Source of the DNA: Streptomyces sp. man185
GTDB lineage: Bacteria > Actinomycetota > Actinomycetes > Streptomycetales > Streptomycetaceae
DNA: 32,441 nucleotides
Assembly: GCA_002551355.1 (NCBI GenBank)
Contig: NTHE01000081.1
Span: forward strand, 1-32,441
Reading direction: 5' to 3'
Both the position numbers and the translations under genes were made by a program. Under the pieces are notes generated by a model, which saw nothing but the letters and a program-made list of their open reading frames with translations, did no database searches and was not told the DNA's origin. Each line of letters starts with the position of its first letter. Within the stretch, counting starts at the first letter, position 1. Positions 23,288 to 31,224 of this stretch are shown piece by piece.

Positions 23288-25510
23288 ATGGACCGCGTGT
23301 CCTCGTTCGATGAACCTCTGAAGAAGCTCCTCGGCGGAGCCACCGCGAAGGTGATGGCCGAACACCTCGACCTGCACACGGTCGGTGATCTGCTGCATCA
23401 CTACCCGCGGCGGTACGAGGAGCGCGGCAAGCTGACCGCCCTGGCCGACCTCCCGCTGGACGAGCACGTCACGGTCGTCGCCCAGGTCGCCGACGCCCGG
23501 ATCCTGGCGTTCAACAACGGCCGCGGTAAGCGGCTTGAGGTCACGCTCACCGACGGCAGCGGCCGCCTCCAGCTGGTCTTCTTCGGCCACGGCGTCCACA
23601 AGCCGCACAAGGAACTGCTGCCGGGCCGCCAGGCGATGTTCGCGGGCAAGGTCTCCGTCTTCAACCGCAAGATGCAGCTGGCCCACCCCACGTACCAGCT
23701 GCTCGACGCCTCCGACGCCGACGAGGCCACCGAAGCGGTGGACGCCTTCGCGGGACGGCTGCTGCCGATCTACCCCGCCTGCAAGCAGCTCGACTCCTGG
23801 CGGATCGCCAAGGCCGTCGACGCCGTCCTGCCCAGCGCGCAGGACGCCATCGACCCGCTGCCCGCCTCCCTGCGCGAGGGACGGGGCTTCACCCCGCTGC
23901 CCGAGGCCCTGCTCAAGGTGCACCGCCCGCAGACCAAGGCGGACATCGAGGACGCCAAGGCCCGGCTCAAGTGGGACGAGGCGTTCGTCCTCCAGGTCGC
24001 TCTGGCCCGCCGCCGGTACGCCGACACCCAGCTGCCCGCCGTCGCCCGCCGCCCCGTCGCGGACGGCCTGCTGGACGCCTTCGACGCCAAGCTGCCCTTC
24101 ACCCTCACCGAGGGCCAGGAGAAGGTCAGCAAGGAGATCTTCGACGACCTGGCCACCGAGCACCCGATGCACCGCCTGCTTCAGGGCGAGGTCGGATCCG
24201 GGAAGACAATGGTGGCTCTGCGGGCCATGCTCACCGTGGTCGACGCGGGGGGCCAGGCCGCGATGCTCGCCCCCACCGAGGTCCTCGCCCAGCAGCACCA
24301 CCGCTCGATCACCGAGATGATGGGCGAGCTGGCCGAGGGCGGCATGCTCGGCGGATCGGACCGGGGGACCAAGGTCGTCCTGCTCACCGGCTCCATGGGC
24401 ACGGCCGCCCGCAGACAGGCTCTGCTCGACCTGGTCACCGGCGAGGCCGGGATCGTCATCGGCACCCACGCCCTCATCGAGGACAAGGTCCAGTTCCACG
24501 ACCTGGGCCTGGTCGTCGTGGACGAGCAGCACCGCTTCGGCGTCGAGCAGCGCGACGCCCTGCGCTCCAAGGGCAAGCAGCCGCCCCACCTCCTCGTCAT
24601 GACCGCCACCCCCATCCCCCGTACGGTCGCGATGACGGTCTTCGGCGACCTGGAGACCTCCGTCCTGGACCAGCTCCCGGCCGGCCGCTCCCCGATCGCC
24701 AGCCATGTCGTCCCCGCCAAGGACAAGCCGCACTTCCTCAGCCGCGCCTGGGAACGCGTCGCTGAGGAGGTGGGGAACGGCCACCAGGCGTACGTGGTCT
24801 GCCCCCGCATCGGCGACGACGCGGAGGAGGCGGACGGGAAGGGCGGCAAGAAGGCCAAGGCCAAGACGGCGGCCCCCGAGGAGGACGGCGACAAGCGCCC
24901 GCCGCTCGCCGTCCTGGAGATCGCCGACGAGCTGCGCAGGGGCGCGCTCGCCGGGCTGGGCGTGGAGGTGCTGCACGGGAGGATGCACCCCGACGAGAAG
25001 GACGACGTCATGCGCCGGTTCGCCGCCGGGGACGTCGACGTCCTGGTCGCCACCACCGTCATCGAGGTCGGCGTCAACGTCCCCAACGCCACCGCCATGG
25101 TGATCATGGACGCCGACCGCTTCGGCGTCTCCCAGCTCCACCAGCTCCGCGGCCGTGTCGGCCGTGGCTCCGCCCCCGGGCTCTGCCTGCTGGTCAGCGA
25201 GGCCCACGAGGCGAGCCCATCCCGCGCCCGGCTCTCCGCCGTCGCCGCCACCCTCGACGGCTTCGAGCTCTCCCGCATCGACCTCGAACAGCGCCGCGAG
25301 GGCGATGTGCTGGGCCAGGCCCAGTCCGGAGTGCGGTCCTCGCTGCGGATGCTCACGGTCATCGACGACGAGGAGGTGATCGCCGCCGCCCGCGAGGAGG
25401 CCGTCGCGATCGTCGCCGCCGACCCGGAGCTGGAGCACCTGCCCGAGCTGCGCACGGTGCTGGCCGCCCTCCTGGACAAGGACCGCGAGGAGTACCTCGA
25501 CAAGGGGTGA
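23288..25510 (+). CDS. recG: ATP-dependent DNA helicase RecG
   Basis: This 740-residue superfamily 2 helicase remodels stalled replication forks and Holliday junctions. The N-terminal wedge/OB domain (about 1-180) includes HHYPRRYEERG. Helicase motifs follow in order: GEVGSGKT (Walker A, about 300), the DEQHRFG box (motif II), TATPIPRT (motif III), TTVIEVGVNVPNA (motif V) and GRVGRG (motif VI). A Lys/Ala/Glu-rich insert (about 517-540) sits between motifs and is common in streptomycete RecG. The ATG at 23288 gives MDRVSSFDEPLKKLLG, the usual family start. Confidence 0.97.
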   Translation: MDRVSSFDEPLKKLLGGATAKVMAEHLDLHTVGDLLHHYPRRYEERGKLTALADLPLDEHVTVVAQVADARILAFNNGRGKRLEVTLTDGSGRLQLVFFGHGVHKPHKELLPGRQAMFAGKVSVFNRKMQLAHPTYQLLDASDADEATEAVDAFAGRLLPIYPACKQLDSWRIAKAVDAVLPSAQDAIDPLPASLREGRGFTPLPEALLKVHRPQTKADIEDAKARLKWDEAFVLQVALARRRYADTQLPAVARRPVADGLLDAFDAKLPFTLTEGQEKVSKEIFDDLATEHPMHRLLQGEVGSGKTMVALRAMLTVVDAGGQAAMLAPTEVLAQQHHRSITEMMGELAEGGMLGGSDRGTKVVLLTGSMGTAARRQALLDLVTGEAGIVIGTHALIEDKVQFHDLGLVVVDEQHRFGVEQRDALRSKGKQPPHLLVMTATPIPRTVAMTVFGDLETSVLDQLPAGRSPIASHVVPAKDKPHFLSRAWERVAEEVGNGHQAYVVCPRIGDDAEEADGKGGKKAKAKTAAPEEDGDKRPPLAVLEIADELRRGALAGLGVEVLHGRMHPDEKDDVMRRFAAGDVDVLVATTVIEVGVNVPNATAMVIMDADRFGVSQLHQLRGRVGRGSAPGLCLLVSEAHEASPSRARLSAVAATLDGFELSRIDLEQRREGDVLGQAQSGVRSSLRMLTVIDDEEVIAAAREEAVAIVAADPELEHLPELRTVLAALLDKDREEYLDKG

Positions 25511-25629
25511 GGGCACCGGGGCGTCCTGCCGGTCGGGCCGGTGCGGGCCGTACGCCATATCGTGGACGCACGGCACGCGCCCGTTCGCGAGCCCCTCCGC
25601 ACGCCCCCGACCCCGAGGACCCCACACCC

Positions 25630-26214
25630 ATGACCCGCGTGATCGCCGGCTCGGCCGGCGGACGCCGCCTGGCCGTACCGCCCGGCACCGGCACCCGCCC
25701 CACCTCCGACCGTGCGCGCGAGGGCCTCTTCTCCACCTGGCAAGCGCTGCTCGGCACGCTCGAAGGCAGCCGCGTCGCCGATCTGTACGCCGGATCCGGA
25801 GCCGTCGGCCTCGAAGCGCTCTCCCGGGGCGCGGTCCACGCCCTGCTCGTGGAGGCCGACCCGAAGGCGGTCCGCACCGTCCGCGACAACGTCCGCACCC
25901 TCGGCCTCCCGGGCGCCGAAGTCCGCACCGGCAAAGCCGAACAGATCGTGACAGGCCCGGCGCCCACGGACCCGTACGACATCGTCTTCCTAGACCCGCC
26001 GTACGCCGTCACCGATGACGATCTTCGCGAGATCCTGCTCACACTCCGTACCCAGGGGTGGCTCACCGGCGATGCGCTCGTCACGGTGGAACGCAGCACC
26101 CGGGGCGGAGAATTCGGCTGGCCCGCCGGATTCGAGCCACTGCGCTCCCGTCGCTACGGCGAGGGGACGCTTTGGTACGGTCGCGCCGCCGCTACGTGCG
26201 AAGACGCACGATGA
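25630..26214 (+). CDS. rsmD: 16S rRNA (guanine-966-N2)-methyltransferase RsmD
   Basis: This 194-residue SAM-dependent methyltransferase has TRVIAGSAGGRRLAVP at the N-terminus, the SAM loop VADLYAGSGAVGLEALSRGA near 52, and the catalytic FLDPPY motif at about 120. It modifies G966 of 16S rRNA in the 30S subunit. The ATG at 25630 matches the family. An in-frame start at 25507 would add 41 Arg/Pro/Ala-rich residues and is unlikely. Its stop (TGA, 26212-26214) lies 26 nt before the chosen coaD start, and rsmD-coaD is a conserved pair. Confidence 0.95.
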   Translation: MTRVIAGSAGGRRLAVPPGTGTRPTSDRAREGLFSTWQALLGTLEGSRVADLYAGSGAVGLEALSRGAVHALLVEADPKAVRTVRDNVRTLGLPGAEVRTGKAEQIVTGPAPTDPYDIVFLDPPYAVTDDDLREILLTLRTQGWLTGDALVTVERSTRGGEFGWPAGFEPLRSRRYGEGTLWYGRAAATCEDAR

Positions 26215-26240
26215 CCGGACCGGAGAGCGAGGGAATCACA

Positions 26241-26720
26241 GTGCGCCGCGCCGTCTGTCCGGGGTCGTTCGACCCCATCACCAACGGACATCTCGACATC
26301 ATTGGCCGAGCCTCGAAGCTGTACGACGTGGTGCACGTGGCGGTGATGATCAACCAGTCCAAGAAGGGGCTGTTCACCGTGGACGAGCGGATCGAGCTGA
26401 TCCGCGAGGTCACCGCCGACTTCGGCAACGTCGAGGTGGAGTCCTTCCACGGCCTTCTGGTCGACTTCTGCAAGCAGCGGGAGATCCCGGCGATCGTGAA
26501 GGGCCTGCGAGCCGTCAGCGACTTCGACTACGAGCTGCAGATGGCCCAGATGAACAACGGCCTCTCCGGCGTCGAGACACTCTTCGTGCCGACCAATCCG
26601 ACGTACAGCTTCCTGTCGTCCTCGCTGGTCAAGGAGGTGGCGACCTGGGGCGGCGATGTCTCCCACCTGTTGCCGCCTGCTGTCCACGAGGCACTCGTGA
26701 AGCGCCTGGGCGAACGCTGA
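26241..26720 (+). CDS. coaD: Phosphopantetheine adenylyltransferase
   Basis: This 159-residue nucleotidyltransferase catalyses the penultimate step of coenzyme A synthesis. The nucleotide-binding PGSFDPITNGHLDII (about 7-21, the T/HxGH motif) is followed by MINQSKKGLFTVDERIELI, KGLRAVSDFDYELQMAQMN and TYSFLSSSLVKEVATWGG. The GTG at 26241 is chosen because it has AGGGA 6-7 nt upstream and gives the standard 159-residue length. An ATG at 26211, overlapping the rsmD stop as ATGA, would add ten residues. Confidence 0.96.
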   Translation: MRRAVCPGSFDPITNGHLDIIGRASKLYDVVHVAVMINQSKKGLFTVDERIELIREVTADFGNVEVESFHGLLVDFCKQREIPAIVKGLRAVSDFDYELQMAQMNNGLSGVETLFVPTNPTYSFLSSSLVKEVATWGGDVSHLLPPAVHEALVKRLGER

Positions 26721-26836
26721 GGCGCTGACGGGCCGTCACCAGGTGTCGGGCGGCGGCCGACTGGCCTTACAGTCGTGCCGTCCGTCTCCAACGGAGCAGC
26801 AGCTTCAACAGAGCAGCAGAGAGTGGCGAGCACACC

Positions 26837-27979
26837 GTGGACGTGCAGAAGAAGCTCGACGAGATCGTCGAAGCGGTCGGGAGCGCCCGATCCATGCCCA
26901 TGTCGGCCTCGTGCGTGGTCAACCGCGCCGAGCTGCTCGCCATGCTCGAAGAGGTGCGCCAGGCCCTGCCCGGCTCTCTCGCCCAGGCCCAGGAGCTGAT
27001 CGGCGGCCATGAGCAGTTCGCCGAGCAGGCCCGGCAGGAGGCCGAGCGGATCATCGAGTCGGCCCACGCCCAGCGCGCCTCGCTGATCTCCGAGACCGAG
27101 ATCGCCCGGCAGTCGCAGAGCGAGGCCGACCGGATCCTGTCCGAGGCCCGCCGCGAGGCCGAGGAGGTCCGGGCCGAGGCCGACGACTACGTCGACAGCA
27201 AGCTCGCCAACTTCGAGGTCGTCCTCACCAAGACCATCGGTTCCGTGGACCGGGGCCGGGAGAAGCTGCTCGGCCGCGGCCAGGGCCTGGACGAGCAGGG
27301 CTACCAGGACCCCGACTTCGCCGAGGCCCCCGAGCGCAGCGCCGACCCCGAGACCTTGCGGCAGCGGGCCGACGCGTACGTCGACGCCAAGTTCGGCGCC
27401 TTCGAGGCCGTTCTGGCGGGGACCCTGGAGGCGGTGGGCCGGGGCCGGCAGAAGCTGCACGGCCGGGTCGCCAGCGACGACCTCGGCGCGCACATGGCCG
27501 CCCAGGACGCCGCGGGCGGCCAGGGGCACACCAGCGACGCCGACTATCTGGCCGGTCTCGCCGAGCTCGTCACCCCGCAGCCGCAGCAGGCGCCTCAGCA
27601 GCCCCAGCAGGTGCCCCAGCAGCCCGCCTACCCTGCGCAGCCGCAGGTCGAGCCGAGCTACGCGCAGGCGGCGTACGGCTACCAGGATCAGCCGCTCCAG
27701 CAGGGTGTCCAGGACGCGTACGGCTACCAGCAGCAGCCCGACCCGTACGCGGCGTACCAGCAGCAGGGGGGCTACGACCCGAACGGGTACCCGCCCCAGC
27801 CCACCGGTCAGCCCGACTACGGCTGGCAGCAGCAGGCCCAGCAGCACGGGCAGGGGCACGGCCAGGGACAGGGCCAGGCGTCCGACCAGCAGGGCGGGGG
27901 AGCGCTGGACGAGACCAGCCTCTTCGACACCAGCATGATCGACCTGGAACAGCTCCGCCGGTACGAGCAGGGCCGCTGA
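26837..27979 (+). CDS. DivIVA/SepIVA-like coiled-coil growth-zone protein
   Basis: This 380-residue cytoplasmic protein starts with DVQKKLDEIVEAVGSARSMPMSASCVVNRAELLAMLEEVRQALP, an N-terminal DivIVA-like helix pair. A long coiled coil rich in Glu, Ala, Arg and Gln follows (about 50-125, EARREAEEVRAEADDY). Two related units, YVDSKLANFEVVL...GRGREKL-type at about 116-145 and YVDAKFGAFEAVL...GRGRQKL-type at about 180-208, look like an internal duplication. The last 130 residues are a Gln/Pro/Tyr/Gly-rich disordered tail. Annotations call it a cell division initiation protein; SepIVA in mycobacteria is the best relative. The start is the GTG at 26837, 116 nt after coaD. Confidence 0.88.
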   Translation: MDVQKKLDEIVEAVGSARSMPMSASCVVNRAELLAMLEEVRQALPGSLAQAQELIGGHEQFAEQARQEAERIIESAHAQRASLISETEIARQSQSEADRILSEARREAEEVRAEADDYVDSKLANFEVVLTKTIGSVDRGREKLLGRGQGLDEQGYQDPDFAEAPERSADPETLRQRADAYVDAKFGAFEAVLAGTLEAVGRGRQKLHGRVASDDLGAHMAAQDAAGGQGHTSDADYLAGLAELVTPQPQQAPQQPQQVPQQPAYPAQPQVEPSYAQAAYGYQDQPLQQGVQDAYGYQQQPDPYAAYQQQGGYDPNGYPPQPTGQPDYGWQQQAQQHGQGHGQGQGQASDQQGGGALDETSLFDTSMIDLEQLRRYEQGR

Positions 27980-27999
27980 CCGCGGGCGGGCCGCCCCGA

Positions 28000-28029
28000 T
28001 TGGGTGCTGAGCGGTCCGTCCAGTATCCT
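28000..28029 (+). promoter_or_regulatory. Promoter of the DUF177-rpmF operon
   Basis: TTGGGT (28000-28005) and TATCCT (28024-28029) are spaced by 18 bp and resemble a housekeeping promoter. The predicted leader to the DUF177 start is about 130 nt and contains an 8-codon frame at its end. Confidence 0.55.
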
Positions 28030-28143
28030 GAATCCTCGGTCGCACATAGGTCCGCGATCCCGGCTGCCCGTTTCGTCTGAGAAGCGGAGACGGTTCGTTC
28101 CCGGACCGCAGACGGCCGACCCTCCCTTCGTAGCGCGACACCC

Positions 28144-28170
28144 ATGATTCGAAAGCAGGAAAAGCCCTGA
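28144..28170 (+). CDS. Possible 8-codon upstream frame (MIRKQEKP) coupled to DUF177
   Basis: ATG at 28144 opens eight codons and stops with TGA at 28168-28170. That stop overlaps the proposed CTG start of the DUF177 gene in a CTGA arrangement, exactly as ATGA/GTGA overlaps couple genes elsewhere in this window. The Shine-Dalgarno for the next gene (AGGA) lies inside this frame. No good ribosome-binding site precedes the ATG, so it may be chance. Confidence 0.35.
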   Translation: MIRKQEKP

Positions 28171-28814
28171 ACGGCCACCTCGACCACCGCAACCCTCTCG
28201 TGTTCGATACGCACGAGCTGGGTCGGCGTCCCGGTGCCATGAAGCGGCTGTCCCGCTCGGTGGAAGCACCCGGTTCACCGGTCCTGGGCATCGACGGCGT
28301 CATCGGCGTGCCGGAAGGCGCGCCGGTGGAGCTGGACCTCCGCCTCGAATCGGTCATGGAAGGGGTGCTTGTCACAGGCACCGCCCGTGCAACCGCCGAG
28401 GGGGAGTGCGTAAGGTGTCTGGAGCCGCTGACCGTAGAGGTCGACGCGGACTTCCAGGAAATGTTCTCGTACCCTGACGCCGATGACCGGGGCCGCAGCA
28501 GTGCGGCGGAACCGGCCGACGACGCCGAGGACGACGAGGACAGGTTCTTCCTCGAGGACGGCTTGTTCGACCTCGAGTCAATGCTGCGTGACGCGGTAGT
28601 GCTCGCACTGCCCATGCAGCCGGTGTGCAAGGAGACCTGCGCCGGTCTGTGTTCCGAATGCGGAATCAGGCTGGACGAGAATCCGGGCCACCACCACGAC
28701 GCCGTCGACATCCGTTGGGCGGCACTGCAAGGACTCGCCGAGACCGTTCAGGACGGCGAGAAGGACAACATGGGCGGCGCCGAACCTGGCGTCGACGAGA
28801 AGCAGGAGAAGTAG
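28167..28814 (+). CDS. DUF177 (YceD) protein, CTG start proposed
   Basis: This DUF177 protein has about 215 residues. The family is nearly always encoded before rpmF and is linked to 23S rRNA accumulation and ribosome assembly. It shows DTHELGRRPGAMKRLSRSV, LVTGTARATAEGECVRCLEPL and the cysteine-rich CKETCAGLCSECGIRLDENP, likely a zinc site, then a acidic C-terminus. The first ordinary start (GTG 28200) has no ribosome-binding site and begins inside the conserved text NPLVFDTHELGRRPG. The CTG at 28167 has AGGA about 7 nt upstream and adds LNGHLDHRNPL. I therefore propose CTG initiation. rpmF starts 2 nt after the stop. Confidence 0.86.
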   Translation: MNGHLDHRNPLVFDTHELGRRPGAMKRLSRSVEAPGSPVLGIDGVIGVPEGAPVELDLRLESVMEGVLVTGTARATAEGECVRCLEPLTVEVDADFQEMFSYPDADDRGRSSAAEPADDAEDDEDRFFLEDGLFDLESMLRDAVVLALPMQPVCKETCAGLCSECGIRLDENPGHHHDAVDIRWAALQGLAETVQDGEKDNMGGAEPGVDEKQEK

Positions 28815-28816
28815 CC

Positions 28817-28990
28817 GTGGCTGTTCCGAAGCGGAAGATGTCGCGCAGCAACACGCGCCACCGCCGGTCGCAGTGGAAGGCTGCGGTCCCCACCCTGGTT
28901 TCGTGCGAGCGTTGCCAGGAGCCCAAGCTCCAGCACATTGCGTGCCCGAGCTGCGGCACCTACAACAAGCGCCAGGTCCTCGAGGTCTGA
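28817..28990 (+). CDS. rpmF: 50S ribosomal protein L32, zinc-binding form
   Basis: This 57-residue L32 begins AVPKRKMSRSNTRHRRSQWK and has the zinc-ribbon pairs CERC and CPSC followed by GTYNKRQVLEV. The length and all conserved residues are normal. The GTG start follows AGGAGAAG inside the end of the DUF177 gene, and the two genes are 2 nt apart. rnc starts 19 nt after the stop. Confidence 0.97.
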   Translation: MAVPKRKMSRSNTRHRRSQWKAAVPTLVSCERCQEPKLQHIACPSCGTYNKRQVLEV

Positions 28991-29009
28991 GCGGCTGGTG
29001 AGAGGCCCG

Positions 29010-29834
29010 ATGTCTGAGTTGTCCAGCGCCAAGAAGCAGGCAGACAACGTCAACACAGCCTCGTCCCACACGCTTCTGGAAGGGCGGCTCGGGTATCACC
29101 TCGAGTCCGCCCTTCTGGTGCGTGCGCTGACCCACCGTTCGTACGCATACGAGAACGGCGGTCTGCCCACCAACGAGCGGCTCGAATTCCTCGGGGATTC
29201 GGTGCTCGGCCTGGTGGTCACGGACACGCTGTACCGCACCCACCCCGACCTGCCCGAAGGCCAGCTGGCCAAGTTGCGGGCCGCGGTGGTCAACTCGCGT
29301 GCACTTGCGGAAGTGGGCCGCGGCCTCGAACTCGGCTCCTTCATCCGGCTCGGCCGCGGTGAAGAGGGCACGGGTGGCCGGGACAAGGCTTCCATCCTCG
29401 CCGACACACTGGAAGCAGTGATCGGCGCGGTCTATCTCGACCAGGGCCTCGGCGCGGCCTCGGAGCTGGTTCACCGGCTCTTCGACCCGCTGATCGACAG
29501 GTCCTCGAACCTCGGCGCCGGCCTGGACTGGAAGACCAGCCTCCAGGAGCTCACCGCGAGCGAGAGCCTCGGAGTCCCCGAGTACCTCGTCACGGAGACC
29601 GGCCCGGATCACGAGAAGACCTTCACTGCTGCCGCTCGCGTCGGTGGTGTCTCGTACGGCACCGGCACCGGCCGTAGCAAGAAGGAAGCGGAGCAGCAGG
29701 CGGCCGAGTCCGCCTGGCGCGAGATCAGCGCCGCCGCAGAGGCACGGCAGGCCGCGGAGAAGTCCGCGGCCGACGGAGGGGCCGCCGACACCCCTGCCGA
29801 CCCGTCGCCGAACACGGACGCCGCTCCGGCCTGA
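29010..29834 (+). CDS. rnc: Ribonuclease III
   Basis: This 274-residue double-strand-specific endoribonuclease matches AbsB of S. coelicolor, where mutations block antibiotic synthesis globally. The signature ERLEFLGDSVL is at residues 56-66. The second catalytic cluster DTLEAVIGAVYLDQG is near 130. A double-stranded-RNA-binding domain lies at about 170-240 (DWKTSLQELTASESLGVPEY...RSKKEAEQQAAESAW). The last 35 residues are an Ala/Asp-rich disordered tail. The ATG at 29010 is preceded by AGAGG; a GTG at 28998 is also possible. It follows rpmF closely and is likely co-transcribed with it. Confidence 0.97.
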   Translation: MSELSSAKKQADNVNTASSHTLLEGRLGYHLESALLVRALTHRSYAYENGGLPTNERLEFLGDSVLGLVVTDTLYRTHPDLPEGQLAKLRAAVVNSRALAEVGRGLELGSFIRLGRGEEGTGGRDKASILADTLEAVIGAVYLDQGLGAASELVHRLFDPLIDRSSNLGAGLDWKTSLQELTASESLGVPEYLVTETGPDHEKTFTAAARVGGVSYGTGTGRSKKEAEQQAAESAWREISAAAEARQAAEKSAADGGAADTPADPSPNTDAAPA

Positions 29835-29842
29835 AGCACAAC

Positions 29843-29880
29843 GGGAACCCCTCGGTGCCATGCGCACCGGGGGGTTTCCC
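29843..29880 (+). terminator. Hairpin between rnc and mutM
   Basis: GGGAACCCCTCGGTGC (29843-29858) pairs with the segment 29864-29880 over about 16 bp with one bulged T and one G-T pair. It ends in TTTCCC. It lies 8 nt after the rnc stop and may separate rnc from mutM or act as an RNase III site. Confidence 0.75.
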
Positions 29881-29947
29881 TGTCCCGGGGAGCGTTTTCA
29901 CAAGGCCCGTTCCCGTATTACCGTCGTCGTGTCTGGAGTGGTGCACC

Positions 29948-30808
29948 GTGCCTGAGCTGCCTGAGGTCGAAGTGGTCCGCCGAGGCCTGGAGCGCTGGGT
30001 CAGCGGCCGCACCGTCACCGAGGTCGAGGTCCTGCACCCCCGCTCGGTCCGCCGCCACCTCGCGGGCGGCGTCGACTTCGCCGCCCGGCTGCGCGGAGTC
30101 CGTTTCGGGGCGGCGATGCGCCGCGGCAAGTACCTCTGGGTGCCGGTCGAGGAGGCGGCCTCCTCGCTGCTGGGCCACCTCGGCATGAGCGGACAGCTGC
30201 TGGTGCAGCCCGCGGATGCCCCCGACGAGAAGCACCTGCGGATCCGGATGCGGTTCGACGACGCCCTCGGCACCGAGCTGCGCTTCGTCGACCAGCGCAC
30301 CTTCGGCGGGCTCTCGCTGCACGACAACACCCCCGACGGGCTGCCGGACACCATCGCGCACATCGCCCGGGACCCGCTCGACCCGCTCTTCGACGACGCC
30401 GCGTTCCACACCGCGCTGCGCCTGCGCCGGACCACGGTCAAGCGCGCCCTGCTCGACCAGTCGCTGATCAGCGGCGTCGGCAACATCTACGCGGACGAGG
30501 CGCTCTGGCGCGCCAAGCTGCACTACGACCGGCCGACCGCGACCCTGACCCGCCCCAAGTCCGCCGAACTGCTCGGCCACGCCCGCGACGTCATGAACGC
30601 CGCCCTCGCCCAGGGCGGCACCAGCTTCGACAGCCTGTACGTCAACGTGAACGGCGAGTCCGGCTACTTCGACCGCTCGCTCGACGCGTACGGCCGGGAG
30701 GGCGAGCCCTGCCACCGGTGCGGCACCCCGATGCGCCGCCGCGCCTGGATGAACCGCTCCAGCTACTACTGCCCGCGCTGTCAGCGGCCGCCGCGCGCCT
30801 CGTCGTAA
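29948..30808 (+). CDS. mutM: Formamidopyrimidine-DNA glycosylase (Fpg/MutM)
   Basis: This 286-residue base-excision repair glycosylase removes 8-oxoguanine and formamidopyrimidines. The catalytic N-terminus PELPEVEVVRRGL (Pro2, Glu3) is intact. The lysine of MRRGKYLWVPV, LGHLGMSGQLL and the helix-two-turn-helix GVGNIYADEALWRAKLHYDRP follow. The C-terminal zinc finger is CHRC...CPRC. The GTG at 29948 is fixed by the need for Pro at position 2. The last 28 bp overlap the end of the convergent HxlR gene. Confidence 0.97.
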   Translation: MPELPEVEVVRRGLERWVSGRTVTEVEVLHPRSVRRHLAGGVDFAARLRGVRFGAAMRRGKYLWVPVEEAASSLLGHLGMSGQLLVQPADAPDEKHLRIRMRFDDALGTELRFVDQRTFGGLSLHDNTPDGLPDTIAHIARDPLDPLFDDAAFHTALRLRRTTVKRALLDQSLISGVGNIYADEALWRAKLHYDRPTATLTRPKSAELLGHARDVMNAALAQGGTSFDSLYVNVNGESGYFDRSLDAYGREGEPCHRCGTPMRRRAWMNRSSYYCPRCQRPPRASS

Positions 30809-31167
30809 CGCGTACGGGCGGCGAGGACCTCGTCCATCTGCCCCTCGACGCAGTGGATCAGCCCGAGGAGCTTCTCGGCGACCTCGCGGCCGAACGGGGT
30901 GAGCTCGTAGTCCACCCGGGGCGGATTGACCGGCTGTGCCTCCCGCAGGACGAGCCCGTCGCGCTCCAGGGCGTGCAGGGTCTGGGAGAGCATCTTCTCG
31001 CTGACCCCGTCGACCCGGCGGCGCAGCTCGTTGAACCGGAGACTCTCCTCGTACAGCGCGCCCATCGTCAGACCGCCCCAGCGCCCGGTGACGTGTTCCA
31101 GTGTCGAGCGTGAGGGGCACTGCCGGGAGAAGACGTCGAACGCGAGGCTGTCGGTATCGCTGGCCAT
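30781..31167 (-). CDS. HxlR-family winged-helix regulator
   Basis: This 128-residue MarR-like HxlR regulator has the family pattern throughout: the N-terminal single cysteine in RQCPSRSTLEHVTGRWGGLTMGAL (Cys17), the helix-turn-helix RFNELRRRVDGVSEKMLSQTLHALERDGL, and the wing ...PPRVDYELTPFGRE. In characterised members (HypR, QorR type) this cysteine senses electrophiles or oxidants. The ATG at 31167 is clear, with TAAGCT about 9 bp before it as a possible leaderless -10. A 15-bp imperfect inverted repeat lies just upstream. Usually a quinone or nitro-reductase is divergent from such a gene; none is present here. Confidence 0.93.
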   Translation of the reverse strand: MASDTDSLAFDVFSRQCPSRSTLEHVTGRWGGLTMGALYEESLRFNELRRRVDGVSEKMLSQTLHALERDGLVLREAQPVNPPRVDYELTPFGREVAEKLLGLIHCVEGQMDEVLAARTRYDEARGGR

Positions 31168-31175
31168 ACCAAAAG

Positions 31176-31224
31176 CTTACTCCCGCACAGTGCTCACCCC
31201 GAGGGAGCGCTGTACGGGAGCAAG
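31176..31224. promoter_or_regulatory. Operator-like inverted repeat upstream of the HxlR gene
   Basis: CTTACTCCCGCACAG (31176-31190) is repeated in inverted form at 31210-31224 with 13 of 15 positions matching, separated by 19 bp. It starts 8 bp upstream of the HxlR ATG, where an autoregulator would bind. Confidence 0.6.

Noticed and set aside
23288..25510. Lys/Ala-rich insert in RecG as a frameshift
   Set aside because: The frame is continuous and helicase motifs occur on both sides at the expected spacing.
23270..25627. A 785-codon minus-strand frame opposite recG
   Set aside because: Antisense shadow of recG; RecG has all helicase motifs in order.
26528..28711. A 727-codon minus-strand frame opposite the DivIVA-like and DUF177 genes
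   Set aside because: Antisense shadow; the plus-strand genes have clear families and starts.
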